Notes under the pieces: generated by a model
Told to the model about the DNA's origin: nothing
The model's database searches: none
Seen by the model: only the letters and a program-made list of their open reading frames with translations
Assembly: GCF_023008405.1 (NCBI RefSeq)
Contig: NZ_CP095376.1
Span: 7,606,501 to 7,670,500 of the forward strand
Length of the DNA: 64,000 nt
Direction of reading: 5' to 3'
DNA from: Amycolatopsis sp. FBCC-B4732
GTDB taxonomy: Bacteria > Actinomycetota > Actinomycetes > Mycobacteriales > Pseudonocardiaceae
In this document: piece after piece, positions 1-8,839 of the stretch
How the letters are laid out: each line of letters starts with the position of its first letter
Numbering within the stretch: position 1 is the stretch's first letter
Program-made: the position numbers and the translations under genes

Positions 1-53
1 TCGGCCGGCCCCATGCGGGACAGCCGGCGCAGGTACCAGCCGGGCCCCATCAT
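1..53 (-). CDS. Heparinase II/III-like (alginate lyase family) protein, N-terminal fragment
   Basis: Only the first 17 codons are inside the window; the gene runs off the left edge. The visible N-terminus contains the string PGWYLRRLSRMGPA. From memory, this resembles the opening of actinobacterial heparinase II/III-like proteins, which carry a WYLRRL...M.P pattern next to the start. The ATG overlaps the stop of the preceding small ORF by four bases (ATGA), so it is the last visible member of a translationally coupled leftward polysaccharide operon. A second ATG follows directly and could also be used. If the call is right, the protein would cleave or remodel a uronic-acid polymer. Too little is visible for certainty. 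Confidence 0.5.
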   Translation of the reverse strand, partial: MMGPGWYLRRLSRMGPA

Positions 54-280
54 CGCGGGCCCCCAGCCGCCCGCGGTCGCACCGGCACCGCGCCCGCCAA
101 GACCTGCACGCCTGCCGCCCGCGGACGCGCCGGTGCCACCGCCGCCGACGACTGAGCGCCGGCCATCCGCGGCCGCACCGGCACCGCGCGCGCCAGGGCC
201 TGTACGCCGGCCGCCCGCGGCGGGATCGTCAGGGCCAAGAAACAGCCGGGCCGCGGCCGGAGCGGTGCCGTTGTCGTCAT
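50..280 (-). CDS. Small Arg/Ala/Pro/Val-rich repeat ORF (76 aa), unknown
   Basis: A 76-codon ORF fills the gap between the fused oxidoreductase and the heparinase-like gene. Its ATG overlaps the upstream stop as ATGA, and its own TGA overlaps the next ATG in the same way. The protein begins MTTTAPLRPRPGCFLAL and is then two copies of a PRAAGVQ.LA.AVPVRP unit, 32 residues apart. No signal peptide, transmembrane helix or known domain is apparent. The composition is low-complexity and GC-driven, so it may be only a translated linker or a chance open frame produced by a DNA duplication. The double ATGA coupling is the main argument that ribosomes traverse it. Confidence 0.35.
   Translation of the reverse strand: MTTTAPLRPRPGCFLALTIPPRAAGVQALARAVPVRPRMAGAQSSAAVAPARPRAAGVQVLAGAVPVRPRAAGGPR
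71..220. repeat. Two imperfect direct repeats, 96-bp period
   Basis: A block of about 55 bases starting with ccgcgg at 71 is repeated with a handful of substitutions starting at 167. Both copies share ccgcacc/cgcacc ggcaccgcgc and a following cgcc...cctg.acgcc.gccgcccgcgg segment. The 96-base spacing is a multiple of three and keeps the small ORF in frame. It looks like a local duplication. Confidence 0.7.
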
Positions 281-2454
281 GCCGGGGCGCCCGTCTTCTG
301 CGGCAGCTCGATCCGCACCGGGGCCGCGTTCGCGACGCTCGACTGGGCCGCCAACGTCGCCAGCGTCGTCGCCGCCAGGGAGGCCACCGAGATCGGCATC
401 GGCGCGCCCGTCCGCACCGCCTCCAGGAACGCGTTGACCTCGGCCGCCTGGCCCTTGTCGCGGCCCTTCGGGATGCGAGAGCTGGCCCACTTCTTGCGCG
501 AGTACACCGATGCCCGGACGTAGTCGTCGAACTTCAGGACCTTGCCGTCGGCCGTCAGGTCCAGTGTCTCCTTCGGGAAGCCCGAGGAGCCCGTCTCCGC
601 GTACGTGATCACCGCCGTCGAGCCGTCCGGGTAGCCGAGCGTCACCTGCAGGTCTCCCGTTGCGTACACCGAGACCGGGTCGGCGTCGAGGAGCCAGCTC
701 ACCGTGTCGATGAAGTGGCCGCCTTCGCCCACGAAACGGGACCCTTCCGAGTCCGTCTGGTTGTACCAGCTGCCGTGGTCGAGGCGGCCCGCGTTGACCA
801 GGTAGCGGACCGTCGCCGGGCCGACCCGGGGGCCGAACCGGTCGCGGGCTTCGTGCAGCAGTGGCGCGAAACGGCGGTTGAAGCCGACCTGGAGGCGGTC
901 GTTGCCGGACTCCTCGATCGCGTCGAGGACCTTCTGCAACTCCGCTTCCGACAGCGCCAGCGGCTTCTCGACGAACACCGTCTTGCCCGCCAGCAGCGCC
1001 TGGCGCGTCAGCTCCGCGTGCGAGCTGTGCCGCGTCACCACGAAGACCGCGTCGATCGAGGAGTCGCCGAGGACGTTGTCGATGTCGGTGGACGCCTCGG
1101 CGAAGCCGAACTTGCGGCGGGCGTTGGCGCCGGACAGCGCGGACGTCGTCGCGACGTGCTTGAGCTGGACGTCCGAGCGCTCGACCAGGTGCGGCAGCAG
1201 CATCGACGACGCGTAGTTGCCCGCGCCGATGAAGCCCAGGCGCACCGGCTGTCCCGCGGGGAGCGCGGCCGCCGCACGCGAGGTCACGCCGACGCGCGCC
1301 GACGTCACGACGGGCTCCGTGCGGGCGACCGCGTCGGGGTAGCGGAACAGCACCGCCACCGCCTTCAGCGAGCCGTCGTTCAGCGACTGGTACGTCTCGA
1401 CCGCCGACGAGAAGTCCGAGACGTGCGTGATCAGCGGCTCGACGTCGAGGCGGTCGCGGGCGATCAGGTCGAGGACGCACTCGAGGTTGCGGCGCTCGGT
1501 CCAGCGGACCTGGCCGATCGGGTAGTCGCGCCCCTCCAGCTCGTACGACGGGTCGTAGCGGCCCGGGCCGTAGGAGCGCGAGAACCGGACGTCCAGTTCC
1601 TTCTCGTAGTAGGCGTTCCACGGCAGGTCGAGCTTGCACTTGCCGATGTCGATGACGCGGCCGCGGTCGCGCGACAGCTTCGCGGCCAGCTCCACCGGGT
1701 CGTTCGTGTTGCCGCCGGCCGCGAGGTAGGTCTGGTCGACGCCCGCGCCGTGGGTCAGCTCGGCCACGGCGTTGTCGACGATGCCGGACGCCGGGTGCGC
1801 GCACGTCAGCGCGCCGAGGCTCTCGGCGAGCTTGCAGCGCTCCGGGTCCGGGTCGACGCCGACGACGCGCACGCCGGACGACGTCAGCAGCTGGACGACG
1901 AGCTGGCCGATCAGGCCGAGGCCGATCACGAGCGCGACGTCGCCGATCTGCGGTTCGCCGCGGCGGACGCCCTGCATGGCGATCGAGCCGACGGTGCCGA
2001 ACGCCGCGTGCCGCGGGTCGACACCGTTCGGGACGCGCGAGTAGAGGTTCTTCGGCACCCAGTTCAGCTCGGAGTGCAGCGCGTGCTCGTTGCCCGCGCA
2101 CGCCACGAGGTCGCCGACCGCGACGTCGGTGATGCCGTCGCCGACCTGCTCGACGATGCCGCACAGCGAATAGCCGAGCGGGGTGTAGGAGTCCAGTTTG
2201 GACGTCACCTTGCGGTAGGTCGCCGAAAGGCCGTTGGTGGCGACGCTCTGCATCACCTTCGCCACCTGGTCCGGGCGGGCCTTCGCCTTGCCCACCAGGG
2301 ACAGGCTGGCCTCGGACACCTTCATCATCTCGGTGCCGGTCGAGATCAGCGAGTACACCGTCCGCACCAGCACGCCGCCGGGCTTGCAGGCGGGTTCGGG
2401 GACCTCGAGGAGCGCCAGTTCCCCGCTCTTGTAGTTCTGGACTACCTGCTTCAC
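277..2454 (-). CDS. Bi-domain zinc-type dehydrogenase / Gfo-Idh-MocA oxidoreductase fusion
   Basis: The 725-residue protein fuses two oxidoreductase modules. The N-terminal half is a medium-chain alcohol dehydrogenase-like domain with a Rossmann motif in ALVIGLGLIGQLVVQLL. The C-terminal half starts around residue 395 with the Gfo/Idh/MocA nucleotide-binding sequence LGFIGAGNYASSML and carries the EKPLAL motif that contains the usual catalytic lysine. Such fusions occur in exopolysaccharide and O-antigen loci and are thought to modify nucleotide-linked sugars, but the substrate is not readable here. The GTG start is chosen because it overlaps the asnB stop as GTGA; the next gene is coupled by ATGA. 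It probably works on the product of the AlgD-like dehydrogenase or on the AsnB-modified sugar. Confidence 0.85.
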   Translation of the reverse strand: MKQVVQNYKSGELALLEVPEPACKPGGVLVRTVYSLISTGTEMMKVSEASLSLVGKAKARPDQVAKVMQSVATNGLSATYRKVTSKLDSYTPLGYSLCGIVEQVGDGITDVAVGDLVACAGNEHALHSELNWVPKNLYSRVPNGVDPRHAAFGTVGSIAMQGVRRGEPQIGDVALVIGLGLIGQLVVQLLTSSGVRVVGVDPDPERCKLAESLGALTCAHPASGIVDNAVAELTHGAGVDQTYLAAGGNTNDPVELAAKLSRDRGRVIDIGKCKLDLPWNAYYEKELDVRFSRSYGPGRYDPSYELEGRDYPIGQVRWTERRNLECVLDLIARDRLDVEPLITHVSDFSSAVETYQSLNDGSLKAVAVLFRYPDAVARTEPVVTSARVGVTSRAAAALPAGQPVRLGFIGAGNYASSMLLPHLVERSDVQLKHVATTSALSGANARRKFGFAEASTDIDNVLGDSSIDAVFVVTRHSSHAELTRQALLAGKTVFVEKPLALSEAELQKVLDAIEESGNDRLQVGFNRRFAPLLHEARDRFGPRVGPATVRYLVNAGRLDHGSWYNQTDSEGSRFVGEGGHFIDTVSWLLDADPVSVYATGDLQVTLGYPDGSTAVITYAETGSSGFPKETLDLTADGKVLKFDDYVRASVYSRKKWASSRIPKGRDKGQAAEVNAFLEAVRTGAPMPISVASLAATTLATLAAQSSVANAAPVRIELPQKTGAPA

Positions 2455-4361
2455 TTCGCTCCCGCTCCAGACATCGCGTTCCGGTACCAATACTCAAGAG
2501 TCAAGACGTGCCAGAGGTGCTTGCCGCGGTCCTCCTGGCCGGCGGCGTCCTCGGCGACCATGCGCTGCAACGCCTCGCGCTGCAGGAATCCCGAAGAAAC
2601 GAGCACACCCTCGTTGACGACTTCGCGCACCAGCGGCGCCAGGTCGCGGCTCATCCAGGCCCGCAGCGGCGCGCTGAACAGGCCCTTCGGCCGGTGCACG
2701 ATCTCGCTCGGCAGGATGTTCAGCGCCGCGTTCTTCAGCGCGACCTTGCCCGCGCGGCCGACGATCTTCTTGTTGCCCGGGATCTTGAACGCCGCCCGCA
2801 CGACCTCGACGTCGACGAACGGCGTGCGCACCTCGGTGGACGCCGCCATCGTCGAGCGGTCGGTGTAGGTCAGGTTCAGCCCGGGCAGGAACAGCCGCGA
2901 ATCGGCCAGGCACATCCGGTTGACGAAGTCGTCGAGCGCCTGGTCGTGGTAGGTGTCCGAGTGCTCGGTCAGGACGTCGTCGACGACCGGCGCGAGGTCC
3001 GGGTTGACCAGGTCGAGCAGCTCCGCGCGGTCGTACATCGTGTAGCTGCGCCGGAACGCCGTCTCCTCCGGCAGGCCCGCGAAGGACAGGAACCGCTTCG
3101 CGAACCGCACCGACCGGTACCCGCGTTTGGCCGAGGCGACCGGCAGCCGGTCCACAATGGACTCGACCGGCCGCCGGACCGCGCCCGGCACCTTGTGGTA
3201 GCGCAGCGCGATCAGGTTCGCGAGGTGCTTGCGGTAGCCGGCGAACAGCTCGTCGGCGCCCATCCCGGAGAGCATCACCTTGACACCGGCCTCGCGCGCG
3301 GCCGAGCAGATCAGGAACGAGTTGATCGCCGCCGGGTCGCCGATCGGCTCGTCGAGGTGGTAGGTCATCTTCGGCAGCAGGTCGAGCACCTGCGGCGCGA
3401 TCTCGATCTCGTGCAGGTCGACGCCGAACCGCTGGGCCACGATCCGGGCGTACTTGAGGTCGTCCGGCATGGCCTCGAACTTGGCGTCCTCGGCGCGGAA
3501 CCCGATGGTGTAGGCCGAAATCCCCGGCTGCGAACGCGCGGCCAGCGCCGTCAGGTAGCTGGAGTCCAGGCCGCCGGAGAGGAACGTCGCGACCGGGACG
3601 TCGGAGATCAGGTGCTTGGCGGTGGATTCCGCGATGACGGAATGCAGGTCGACCTCGCCGTCGAAGGCGGCGCCCTCCTCGGCGACCTCCCGCAGCGACC
3701 AGAACCGGCCGCGGTCGACCTGGCCGTCCGGGCGGCAGCGCAGCCACGTGCCCGGCTGCAGCTTCTCCGCGCCCTGGTAGGCGCACCGGCTGTCGGGCAC
3801 CCAGTAGTAGAGCAGCGACGCGATCAGCGCGCCGCTGTCGACCTGCAGCGACCCGCCGAGCTCACCGGCGAGGGCCTTGAGCTCGGAGGCGAACGCGATC
3901 CCGCCGTTGCGCTGCACGAAGAACAGCGGCTTGATGCCGAGCTGGTCGCGGACCAGGAAAAGCTCGCCGGTGCCCTCCTCGAAGATGGCGAAGGCGAACA
4001 TCCCGCGCAGCTTCGGCAGGCAGTCGGTGCCCCAGCGCCGCCACGCCTGCAGCAGCACCTCGGTGTCGGACGTGCCGCGGAAGCGGACGCCGGCCGCGGC
4101 GAGCTCGGCCCGCAGCTCGGGCGCGTTGTACAGCTCGCCGTTGTAGCTCAGCGCGAGGCCGTCGTGGACCATCGGCTGGGCGCCGGTCTCGGACAGGTCC
4201 ACGATCGACAGCCGCCGGTGGCCGAGGTGGACTTCCCCGGGGCCGGCGCGGTGCTCGTAGCGGCCGGAGCCGTCCGGCCCGCGGTGGGCCAGCGTCTTGG
4301 TCAGCCGGTCGGTCAGCGGCCCGCCGTCCGGCCAGAGGTAGGTGCCTGCGATGCCGCACAT
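2451..4361 (-). CDS. asnB: Asparagine synthase (glutamine-hydrolysing) family protein
   Basis: This is a class II glutamine amidotransferase fused to an asparagine synthase domain, 636 residues and full length. Cys2 (MCGIAG) is the N-terminal nucleophile that hydrolyses glutamine. The PP-loop SGGLDSS at residues 262-268 binds ATP. Other glutaminase signatures visible are HRGPD, SYNGELYN and GTSDTEVLL. AsnB makes asparagine from aspartate, but in sugar loci such proteins often amidate uronic-acid carboxyl groups. Its position between chain-length genes and a sugar oxidoreductase, in a locus with an AlgD-like dehydrogenase, favours the latter. It starts 32 bases after the chain-length protein stop and is coupled to the downstream fusion enzyme by a GTGA overlap. 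Confidence 0.9.
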   Translation of the reverse strand: MCGIAGTYLWPDGGPLTDRLTKTLAHRGPDGSGRYEHRAGPGEVHLGHRRLSIVDLSETGAQPMVHDGLALSYNGELYNAPELRAELAAAGVRFRGTSDTEVLLQAWRRWGTDCLPKLRGMFAFAIFEEGTGELFLVRDQLGIKPLFFVQRNGGIAFASELKALAGELGGSLQVDSGALIASLLYYWVPDSRCAYQGAEKLQPGTWLRCRPDGQVDRGRFWSLREVAEEGAAFDGEVDLHSVIAESTAKHLISDVPVATFLSGGLDSSYLTALAARSQPGISAYTIGFRAEDAKFEAMPDDLKYARIVAQRFGVDLHEIEIAPQVLDLLPKMTYHLDEPIGDPAAINSFLICSAAREAGVKVMLSGMGADELFAGYRKHLANLIALRYHKVPGAVRRPVESIVDRLPVASAKRGYRSVRFAKRFLSFAGLPEETAFRRSYTMYDRAELLDLVNPDLAPVVDDVLTEHSDTYHDQALDDFVNRMCLADSRLFLPGLNLTYTDRSTMAASTEVRTPFVDVEVVRAAFKIPGNKKIVGRAGKVALKNAALNILPSEIVHRPKGLFSAPLRAWMSRDLAPLVREVVNEGVLVSSGFLQREALQRMVAEDAAGQEDRGKHLWHVLTLEYWYRNAMSGAGAK

Positions 4362-4393
4362 CTCGAGTGGGACCCCTTCATTTGGGGCGCGGG

Positions 4394-6169
4394 TCAGGAG
4401 ACCTCAGCGCTTTTTTCTGGCTCGAGCTCGGCGTTCAGTTCGCCCGTGTGGGCGGGCTCGCCGTGGTCGCGCTTGAACGGCGTCGGCCGCTTCGGGGGCT
4501 TGACCGGGGCGAACTTCTTCGTCGGGGCGTCCAGGTGGTCCGGGACGCTGACGGAGCCGGGGGCCGGCAGCGGTGCCGCCGGCGGTTTGGGCGTGGCGAG
4601 CGCGGGCGGGAGCACCGGCCGGACCGGGGTGAACCGGCGCGTCGGCTGCTCGGTTTTGGCGACCCGCTCGGCGATCCGGGCGGCCAGCTCGTCCAGGCGG
4701 TCTTCCTGCTCGACCGCGACGACGCCCGGGACGGCCGCGGGGGTCGGCGCGTGCCCGGCGCGGCCGCGCAGCGCCGTGTGCAGGCCGTCCCACAGCGTGC
4801 CGTCGGACTTGTCCCGCGGGTCCGGGTCGACCAGCACCACGCCGATGATCGGGATGTGCTGGTCGGCGAGCTGCCGCGCGACGGTGTGCAGCCAGAGCGT
4901 GTTGGCGTACCCGGCCTTGACGACCAGCACGGTCTCCGCGCCGAGGTGCTCCAGGTCGGTCCACGCCGTGCCGGGCGCGACCGTGCCGACGCCGATACGG
5001 CGCCCGCCGGAGCCGCTGTCGCCGGCGCCGACCACGGAGACGTCGCTCTTGGTCTCCGCCGCCAGCTTGCGGACGTCTTCGCCGGGCAGGTCGTCGACGA
5101 CGCTCGCGCGCCCGCCGTCCGCCAGGTCCGCGGCGATGTCGAGGGCGAGCGCGGCGGCGACCTTCGGCGCGCCGAGTTCGAGCACCGACACCCCGCGCGC
5201 GTCCTTCTTGATCACGCGGGCGAGCGTCGTGGCGACGCGTTCGCGGTCGGACACCACCCGCGCGCGCTTCCACACCCGGGCCAGGCCCCGGCGCTTCGAC
5301 GGCAGCTGGGCGAGCACGGACGCGCCGAGGTGCGTGGAGATCTCGCGGCGCAGCACCGGCCGGTCGCGCGACACCGCGCCGATCGCGGCGAACGCGAGCC
5401 CGAGGGCCAGGCCGAGCGCGAAGCCGATGCCGCCGTTGGTCGCCTCCGTCTTGAGGAACGCCTTCGGCAGCGCCCGGGGCGCGTCGACGATCTGGGTGCC
5501 CGCGGCGACCTGCGGGCTGCCGATGCCGGCCTGCTGGGCGCGGGAGTCGAAGTCGGAGATCTGCGACGCCAGTGCGGCGCGGCGGCCGTACATGCCTTCG
5601 AGGGTGCTGGCGTTCGCGTTGCGGCCCTTGCCGGTCTCGTCGGCGATCTGCTGGTCGACCTTGGTCAGCTCGTCCTGCGCGTTCTTGCGCTGGTCGAGGA
5701 TGGCCTTGGACTGGGCGGCCGCCGCGGCCTGGCTGCGCTGGACGTGGTCGGTGATGAACGTGTCGGCCAGCGCCTGCGCCTGCGCCACGGCCTCTTCGTC
5801 GCTCTTGGCCTTGACGGTGATCTGCAGGACGTTGTTCGTCAGGCCCAGGCCCGCGTAGTTCTTCAAGAACTCTTCGGGCGCTTCGGTGCTGTTGAGCTTC
5901 TTCAGCGCGCCTTCGGCGATCCGCGTGGTCGACAGCACGGCGACGTCGGTGCGCATGAGCGTGCCGCTGTCGGTCGGCGAGTCGTCCTGGTGGACGACGA
6001 TGATCTTGGCGACCGCGGTCGGCGGCGCCGGCAGCACGATGCCGACCGCCGCGCCGGCGATCAGCCCGAGCAGCGCGGTGGTGAGCCAGAAGCGCTTGCG
6101 GCGCCGGATGGCGACGAAGAGGCGTTGCAGGTCGATGAGGGGTGCGGTCGGGGTTTCGGAGGTGGTCAC
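4394..6169 (-). CDS. Wzz/YveK-like polysaccharide chain-length protein with degenerate kinase-like domain
   Basis: The 591-residue membrane protein has two helices flanking an extracytoplasmic coiled-coil region: TM1 around residues 28-48 and TM2 around 246-266. This is the Wzz/polysaccharide co-polymerase layout. After TM2 comes a ParA/BY-kinase-like fold around 290-470, then a Pro/Lys-rich tail. Where a BY-kinase would have a GxxGxGKST P-loop, this protein has LELGAPKVAAALAL, so ATP binding is doubtful. The GTG start is chosen because it overlaps the stop of the partner gene as GTGA. With its partner it probably sets chain length or assembles the export complex for the polymer made by this locus. 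Confidence 0.75.
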   Translation of the reverse strand: MTTSETPTAPLIDLQRLFVAIRRRKRFWLTTALLGLIAGAAVGIVLPAPPTAVAKIIVVHQDDSPTDSGTLMRTDVAVLSTTRIAEGALKKLNSTEAPEEFLKNYAGLGLTNNVLQITVKAKSDEEAVAQAQALADTFITDHVQRSQAAAAAQSKAILDQRKNAQDELTKVDQQIADETGKGRNANASTLEGMYGRRAALASQISDFDSRAQQAGIGSPQVAAGTQIVDAPRALPKAFLKTEATNGGIGFALGLALGLAFAAIGAVSRDRPVLRREISTHLGASVLAQLPSKRRGLARVWKRARVVSDRERVATTLARVIKKDARGVSVLELGAPKVAAALALDIAADLADGGRASVVDDLPGEDVRKLAAETKSDVSVVGAGDSGSGGRRIGVGTVAPGTAWTDLEHLGAETVLVVKAGYANTLWLHTVARQLADQHIPIIGVVLVDPDPRDKSDGTLWDGLHTALRGRAGHAPTPAAVPGVVAVEQEDRLDELAARIAERVAKTEQPTRRFTPVRPVLPPALATPKPPAAPLPAPGSVSVPDHLDAPTKKFAPVKPPKRPTPFKRDHGEPAHTGELNAELEPEKSAEVS

Positions 6170-7527
6170 GCCGAACCTGCCAGGGCTTTCTCGGGGGCTT
6201 CCGCCGCGGGTTCGGGCTTCTTCTCCGGCTCGGCCGGTCGGACGGGGTGGGTGAGGACGGCGCCGACGACCTCCTGGCCGGCGTCGGCGCAGGCTTCGGC
6301 GAGCCGGACGAGCTCCCACGCGGTGCGGGTACCGGCGCCGAGGACGAGCAGGACGCCGGAGCCGGCGCTGCCGTCCGGCACGGTCGGCCGCTCGGCGGAG
6401 TATTCGAAGACGCGCAGCGGCACGGACAACCGGTCGGCCAGCCCGGCGAGCTGCTCGGCGGCCAGGCGGCCGGTCTCGTCGTCGTCGCCGACCAGGAGCA
6501 GGACGTCGGCGGGGCCGGAGGACAGCCGGGCCAGCACCCGCCGGTAGCGGATGTCGCGGTTTACCTCGTCGGCCGAGGTCGCCACCGGCGGCAGCACCCA
6601 CGGCCGGTCGCCGCCGAGCAGCCGCCGCACCTTGCCGGTGAACCCGGCGGCCGGGAGCTGGTCGCCCTGCGGGGTCTCGACGTCGACGCCGGCGAGGATC
6701 GGCGCGCCGAGCGCGGCGGCGATCTGCGGTTCGCCGCGCAGCCGCCGGTCGGCGCGGGCGGTGAACAGGTGGCCGAACACGCCGGCGAGGAAGAACAGCA
6801 CCGCGCCGCCGACGGCGAGCTGCGTCAGCGTCGGCGCGGCCGCCGCGTCCGGGCGCTCGGCGCTGCCCATCACCACGGTGTTGCCGACGCCGGTGGCGAG
6901 GTCGGCCTGGTTCAGGTCGTTGATGGCCTGCTCCAGCGACGACCGGAGCCCTTCGAGCTGGGTGCGGACCTGGACGCTTTCGACGGTGAGGTCCCCGCCG
7001 ACGTTCTTGGCGATGTCGCTGATCTTCTCGGTGGTCAGCTTGACCTGGTTGCGCAGCGACTCGCGCTGCTCCTGGGCCAGCTGCACCGAGGCGTCGGCGG
7101 AGTTGCTCGCCAGCTGACCGGAGTACTTGACGAACTGCTGCGCGACCTGGTCGGCGAGCTGCTGGGCGTGCTCGGCGGTGTCGGCGGACACGGTGATCGC
7201 CACGACGTTGCCGTTCGCCACCGACGTCTTGACCTGCTTCTTCAGGTCCGCGCCGCTCGGGTGCCACGGGAGCACGGCGGCGGCCCGGTCGAGCACGACC
7301 GAGCTGGTCGCGACCTCGGCCTGGGTCAGCAGCTCGTCGGCCTGCCGCGGTCCTTGCAGCAGCACGCTCGACGACGTCTGGTAGCCCGGCGACAGCAGGA
7401 ACGACGCCGCGGCGCCGACCGCCGCGCCCAGGACGGCGAGTGCGGCCAGCAGCCGCCATCGTCGCCGGACGACCTGCCCGATCAGGGCCAGGCGCACCGT
7501 GTCTTCAGTCAACGGCGGTATCTCCAT
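6166..7527 (-). CDS. Wzz/YveK-like polysaccharide chain-length protein, second paralogue
   Basis: The 453-residue membrane protein is built like its downstream neighbour. A short cytoplasmic start is followed by TM1 (about 24-46), a long extracytoplasmic region rich in Glu/Gln/Leu heptads, TM2 (about 235-258) and a C-terminal nucleotide-binding-like domain from about 330. The expected P-loop position reads LLLVGDDDETGRLAAEQLAG, with no GKS/T. The tail is Pro/Glu/Ala-rich. It is coupled to the next gene by a GTGA overlap and separated from the upstream glycosyltransferase by a 109-base gap that could hold a promoter. The ATG start is retained; a TTG five codons downstream, preceded by GGAG, is possible. 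Confidence 0.75.
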   Translation of the reverse strand: MEIPPLTEDTVRLALIGQVVRRRWRLLAALAVLGAAVGAAASFLLSPGYQTSSSVLLQGPRQADELLTQAEVATSSVVLDRAAAVLPWHPSGADLKKQVKTSVANGNVVAITVSADTAEHAQQLADQVAQQFVKYSGQLASNSADASVQLAQEQRESLRNQVKLTTEKISDIAKNVGGDLTVESVQVRTQLEGLRSSLEQAINDLNQADLATGVGNTVVMGSAERPDAAAAPTLTQLAVGGAVLFFLAGVFGHLFTARADRRLRGEPQIAAALGAPILAGVDVETPQGDQLPAAGFTGKVRRLLGGDRPWVLPPVATSADEVNRDIRYRRVLARLSSGPADVLLLVGDDDETGRLAAEQLAGLADRLSVPLRVFEYSAERPTVPDGSAGSGVLLVLGAGTRTAWELVRLAEACADAGQEVVGAVLTHPVRPAEPEKKPEPAAEAPEKALAGSA

Positions 7528-7636
7528 TCCTGAGACGGGTACGCCGAACGGGGTCAGTGGATCGGCCGGTTACCCGAACCGTCGTCGGACCGGGAGCATT
7601 GGTTACACGTCCGGTGAGTTCTTGACCAAACGGCGA

Positions 7637-8839
7637 TCAGGACTTCACAGCGTGCTCATACGCGGCGAGGAGGTTCTTCGCCGAGTTCTCCCACGAGAGC
7701 GTGCCGGCGACCCTGGCCTGCCCGAGCTTGCCCATCCGGACCCGCTCTTCGGGGTCGTCGAGCAGCTGCGAGACGAGCTTCGCGAACGCCGACTCGTCGT
7801 TGGCCGGGGCGTAGACCGCCGCGTCGCCCGCCGAAACGCGCGCTTCGCGCAGTTCGAACGAGACGATCGGCTTGCTCATCGCCATGTACTCCATGACCTT
7901 GTTCATCGTGGAGACGTCGTTGAGCGGGTTCAGCGGGTCCGGCGACAGGCAGACGTCGGCGGTGGAGAGGTAGCGGACCAGGTCCTCGTCGGGGATCCGG
8001 CCGGTGAACTCGACCTGGTTGGCCAGCCCGAGCTTCGCCGAGAGCGCGACCATGTCGTCGAAGGCGTCGCCGGAGCCGACGAACACCGCGTGCCAGTCGG
8101 TGCGCCCGACCTCGTCGCGCAGCTTCGCGAGCGCGCGCAGGGCGTAGTCGACGCCGTCCTGCGGGCCCATCACGCCGAGATAGGCGAGCATGAAGGGCTT
8201 GCCCTTCTTCAGCTCGGGCTCGACGGGGACCTCGTGGAACCGCTCGACGACCGGCGCGCTGCGCACCACGAAGACGTCCTCGGGGCGCTTGCCGCCGCGG
8301 ATCCGGGCGACCTGCTTGTAACTCTCGTTCGTCGAGATGACGACGTCGGCGGTGCGGTAGGTGGCGCGTTCGAGCGCGCACACCCCGCGGTAGAGCAGGT
8401 CCTGCCCGCGGTCGAAGCGCGAGAGGTACAGCTCGGGGCACAGGTCGTGCTGGTCGAAGATGAACTTCGCGCCCTGGCGCTTCAGCACCTTCGCGACCAC
8501 GTACAGCAGATCCGGCGGGTTGCAGGCGTGCACGACGTCGACCGGGCCGACCTTCCGGGCCAGCCGCAGCGTGTGCCACAGCGCGCTGCCGTACTCCTGC
8601 AGGTAGCCCGCGGGCCCGCCGGTCGCGGCCTTGAGCGGGTAGCGGTGGATGTGGACGCCGTCGACGACGGCTTCGGCCTCGGTGTCGCGTTTCGTGCCCT
8701 GCGGGCAGATCACGTGGACTTCCCACCCGGCGTCGCGCAGGGTCGTGGACTCCTGCCAGACCCGCCGGTCGAAGGGAACGGAGAGGTTTTCGACGAGGAT
8801 GAGCGCTTTACCAGGCAAGGCCGGCGTATCCCTCTTCAA
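7637..8839 (-). CDS. Glycosyltransferase family 4 (GT-B fold)
   Basis: The 400-residue protein shows the GT4 layout: an N-terminal acceptor domain beginning LILVENLSVPFDRRVWQE, the DQHDLCPELY segment typical of WbuB-like transferases, and a C-terminal donor domain with GRIPDEDLVRYLSTADVCLSP. The E-x7-E type motif lies in STMNKVMEYMAMSKPIVSFE. It would transfer a sugar from a nucleotide-sugar donor at the cytoplasmic membrane during repeat-unit assembly. The start overlaps the end of the upstream dehydrogenase by 32 bases, which implies co-transcription and coupled translation. Sugar specificity cannot be read from sequence. Confidence 0.85.
   Translation of the reverse strand: MKRDTPALPGKALILVENLSVPFDRRVWQESTTLRDAGWEVHVICPQGTKRDTEAEAVVDGVHIHRYPLKAATGGPAGYLQEYGSALWHTLRLARKVGPVDVVHACNPPDLLYVVAKVLKRQGAKFIFDQHDLCPELYLSRFDRGQDLLYRGVCALERATYRTADVVISTNESYKQVARIRGGKRPEDVFVVRSAPVVERFHEVPVEPELKKGKPFMLAYLGVMGPQDGVDYALRALAKLRDEVGRTDWHAVFVGSGDAFDDMVALSAKLGLANQVEFTGRIPDEDLVRYLSTADVCLSPDPLNPLNDVSTMNKVMEYMAMSKPIVSFELREARVSAGDAAVYAPANDESAFAKLVSQLLDDPEERVRMGKLGQARVAGTLSWENSAKNLLAAYEHAVKS

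Noticed and set aside
13..2868. Long open frames on the opposite strand of the polysaccharide genes (900+ codons)
   Set aside because: They are Arg/Asp/His-rich shadow frames caused by GC bias at third positions; they match no fold and oppose clear enzyme genes.
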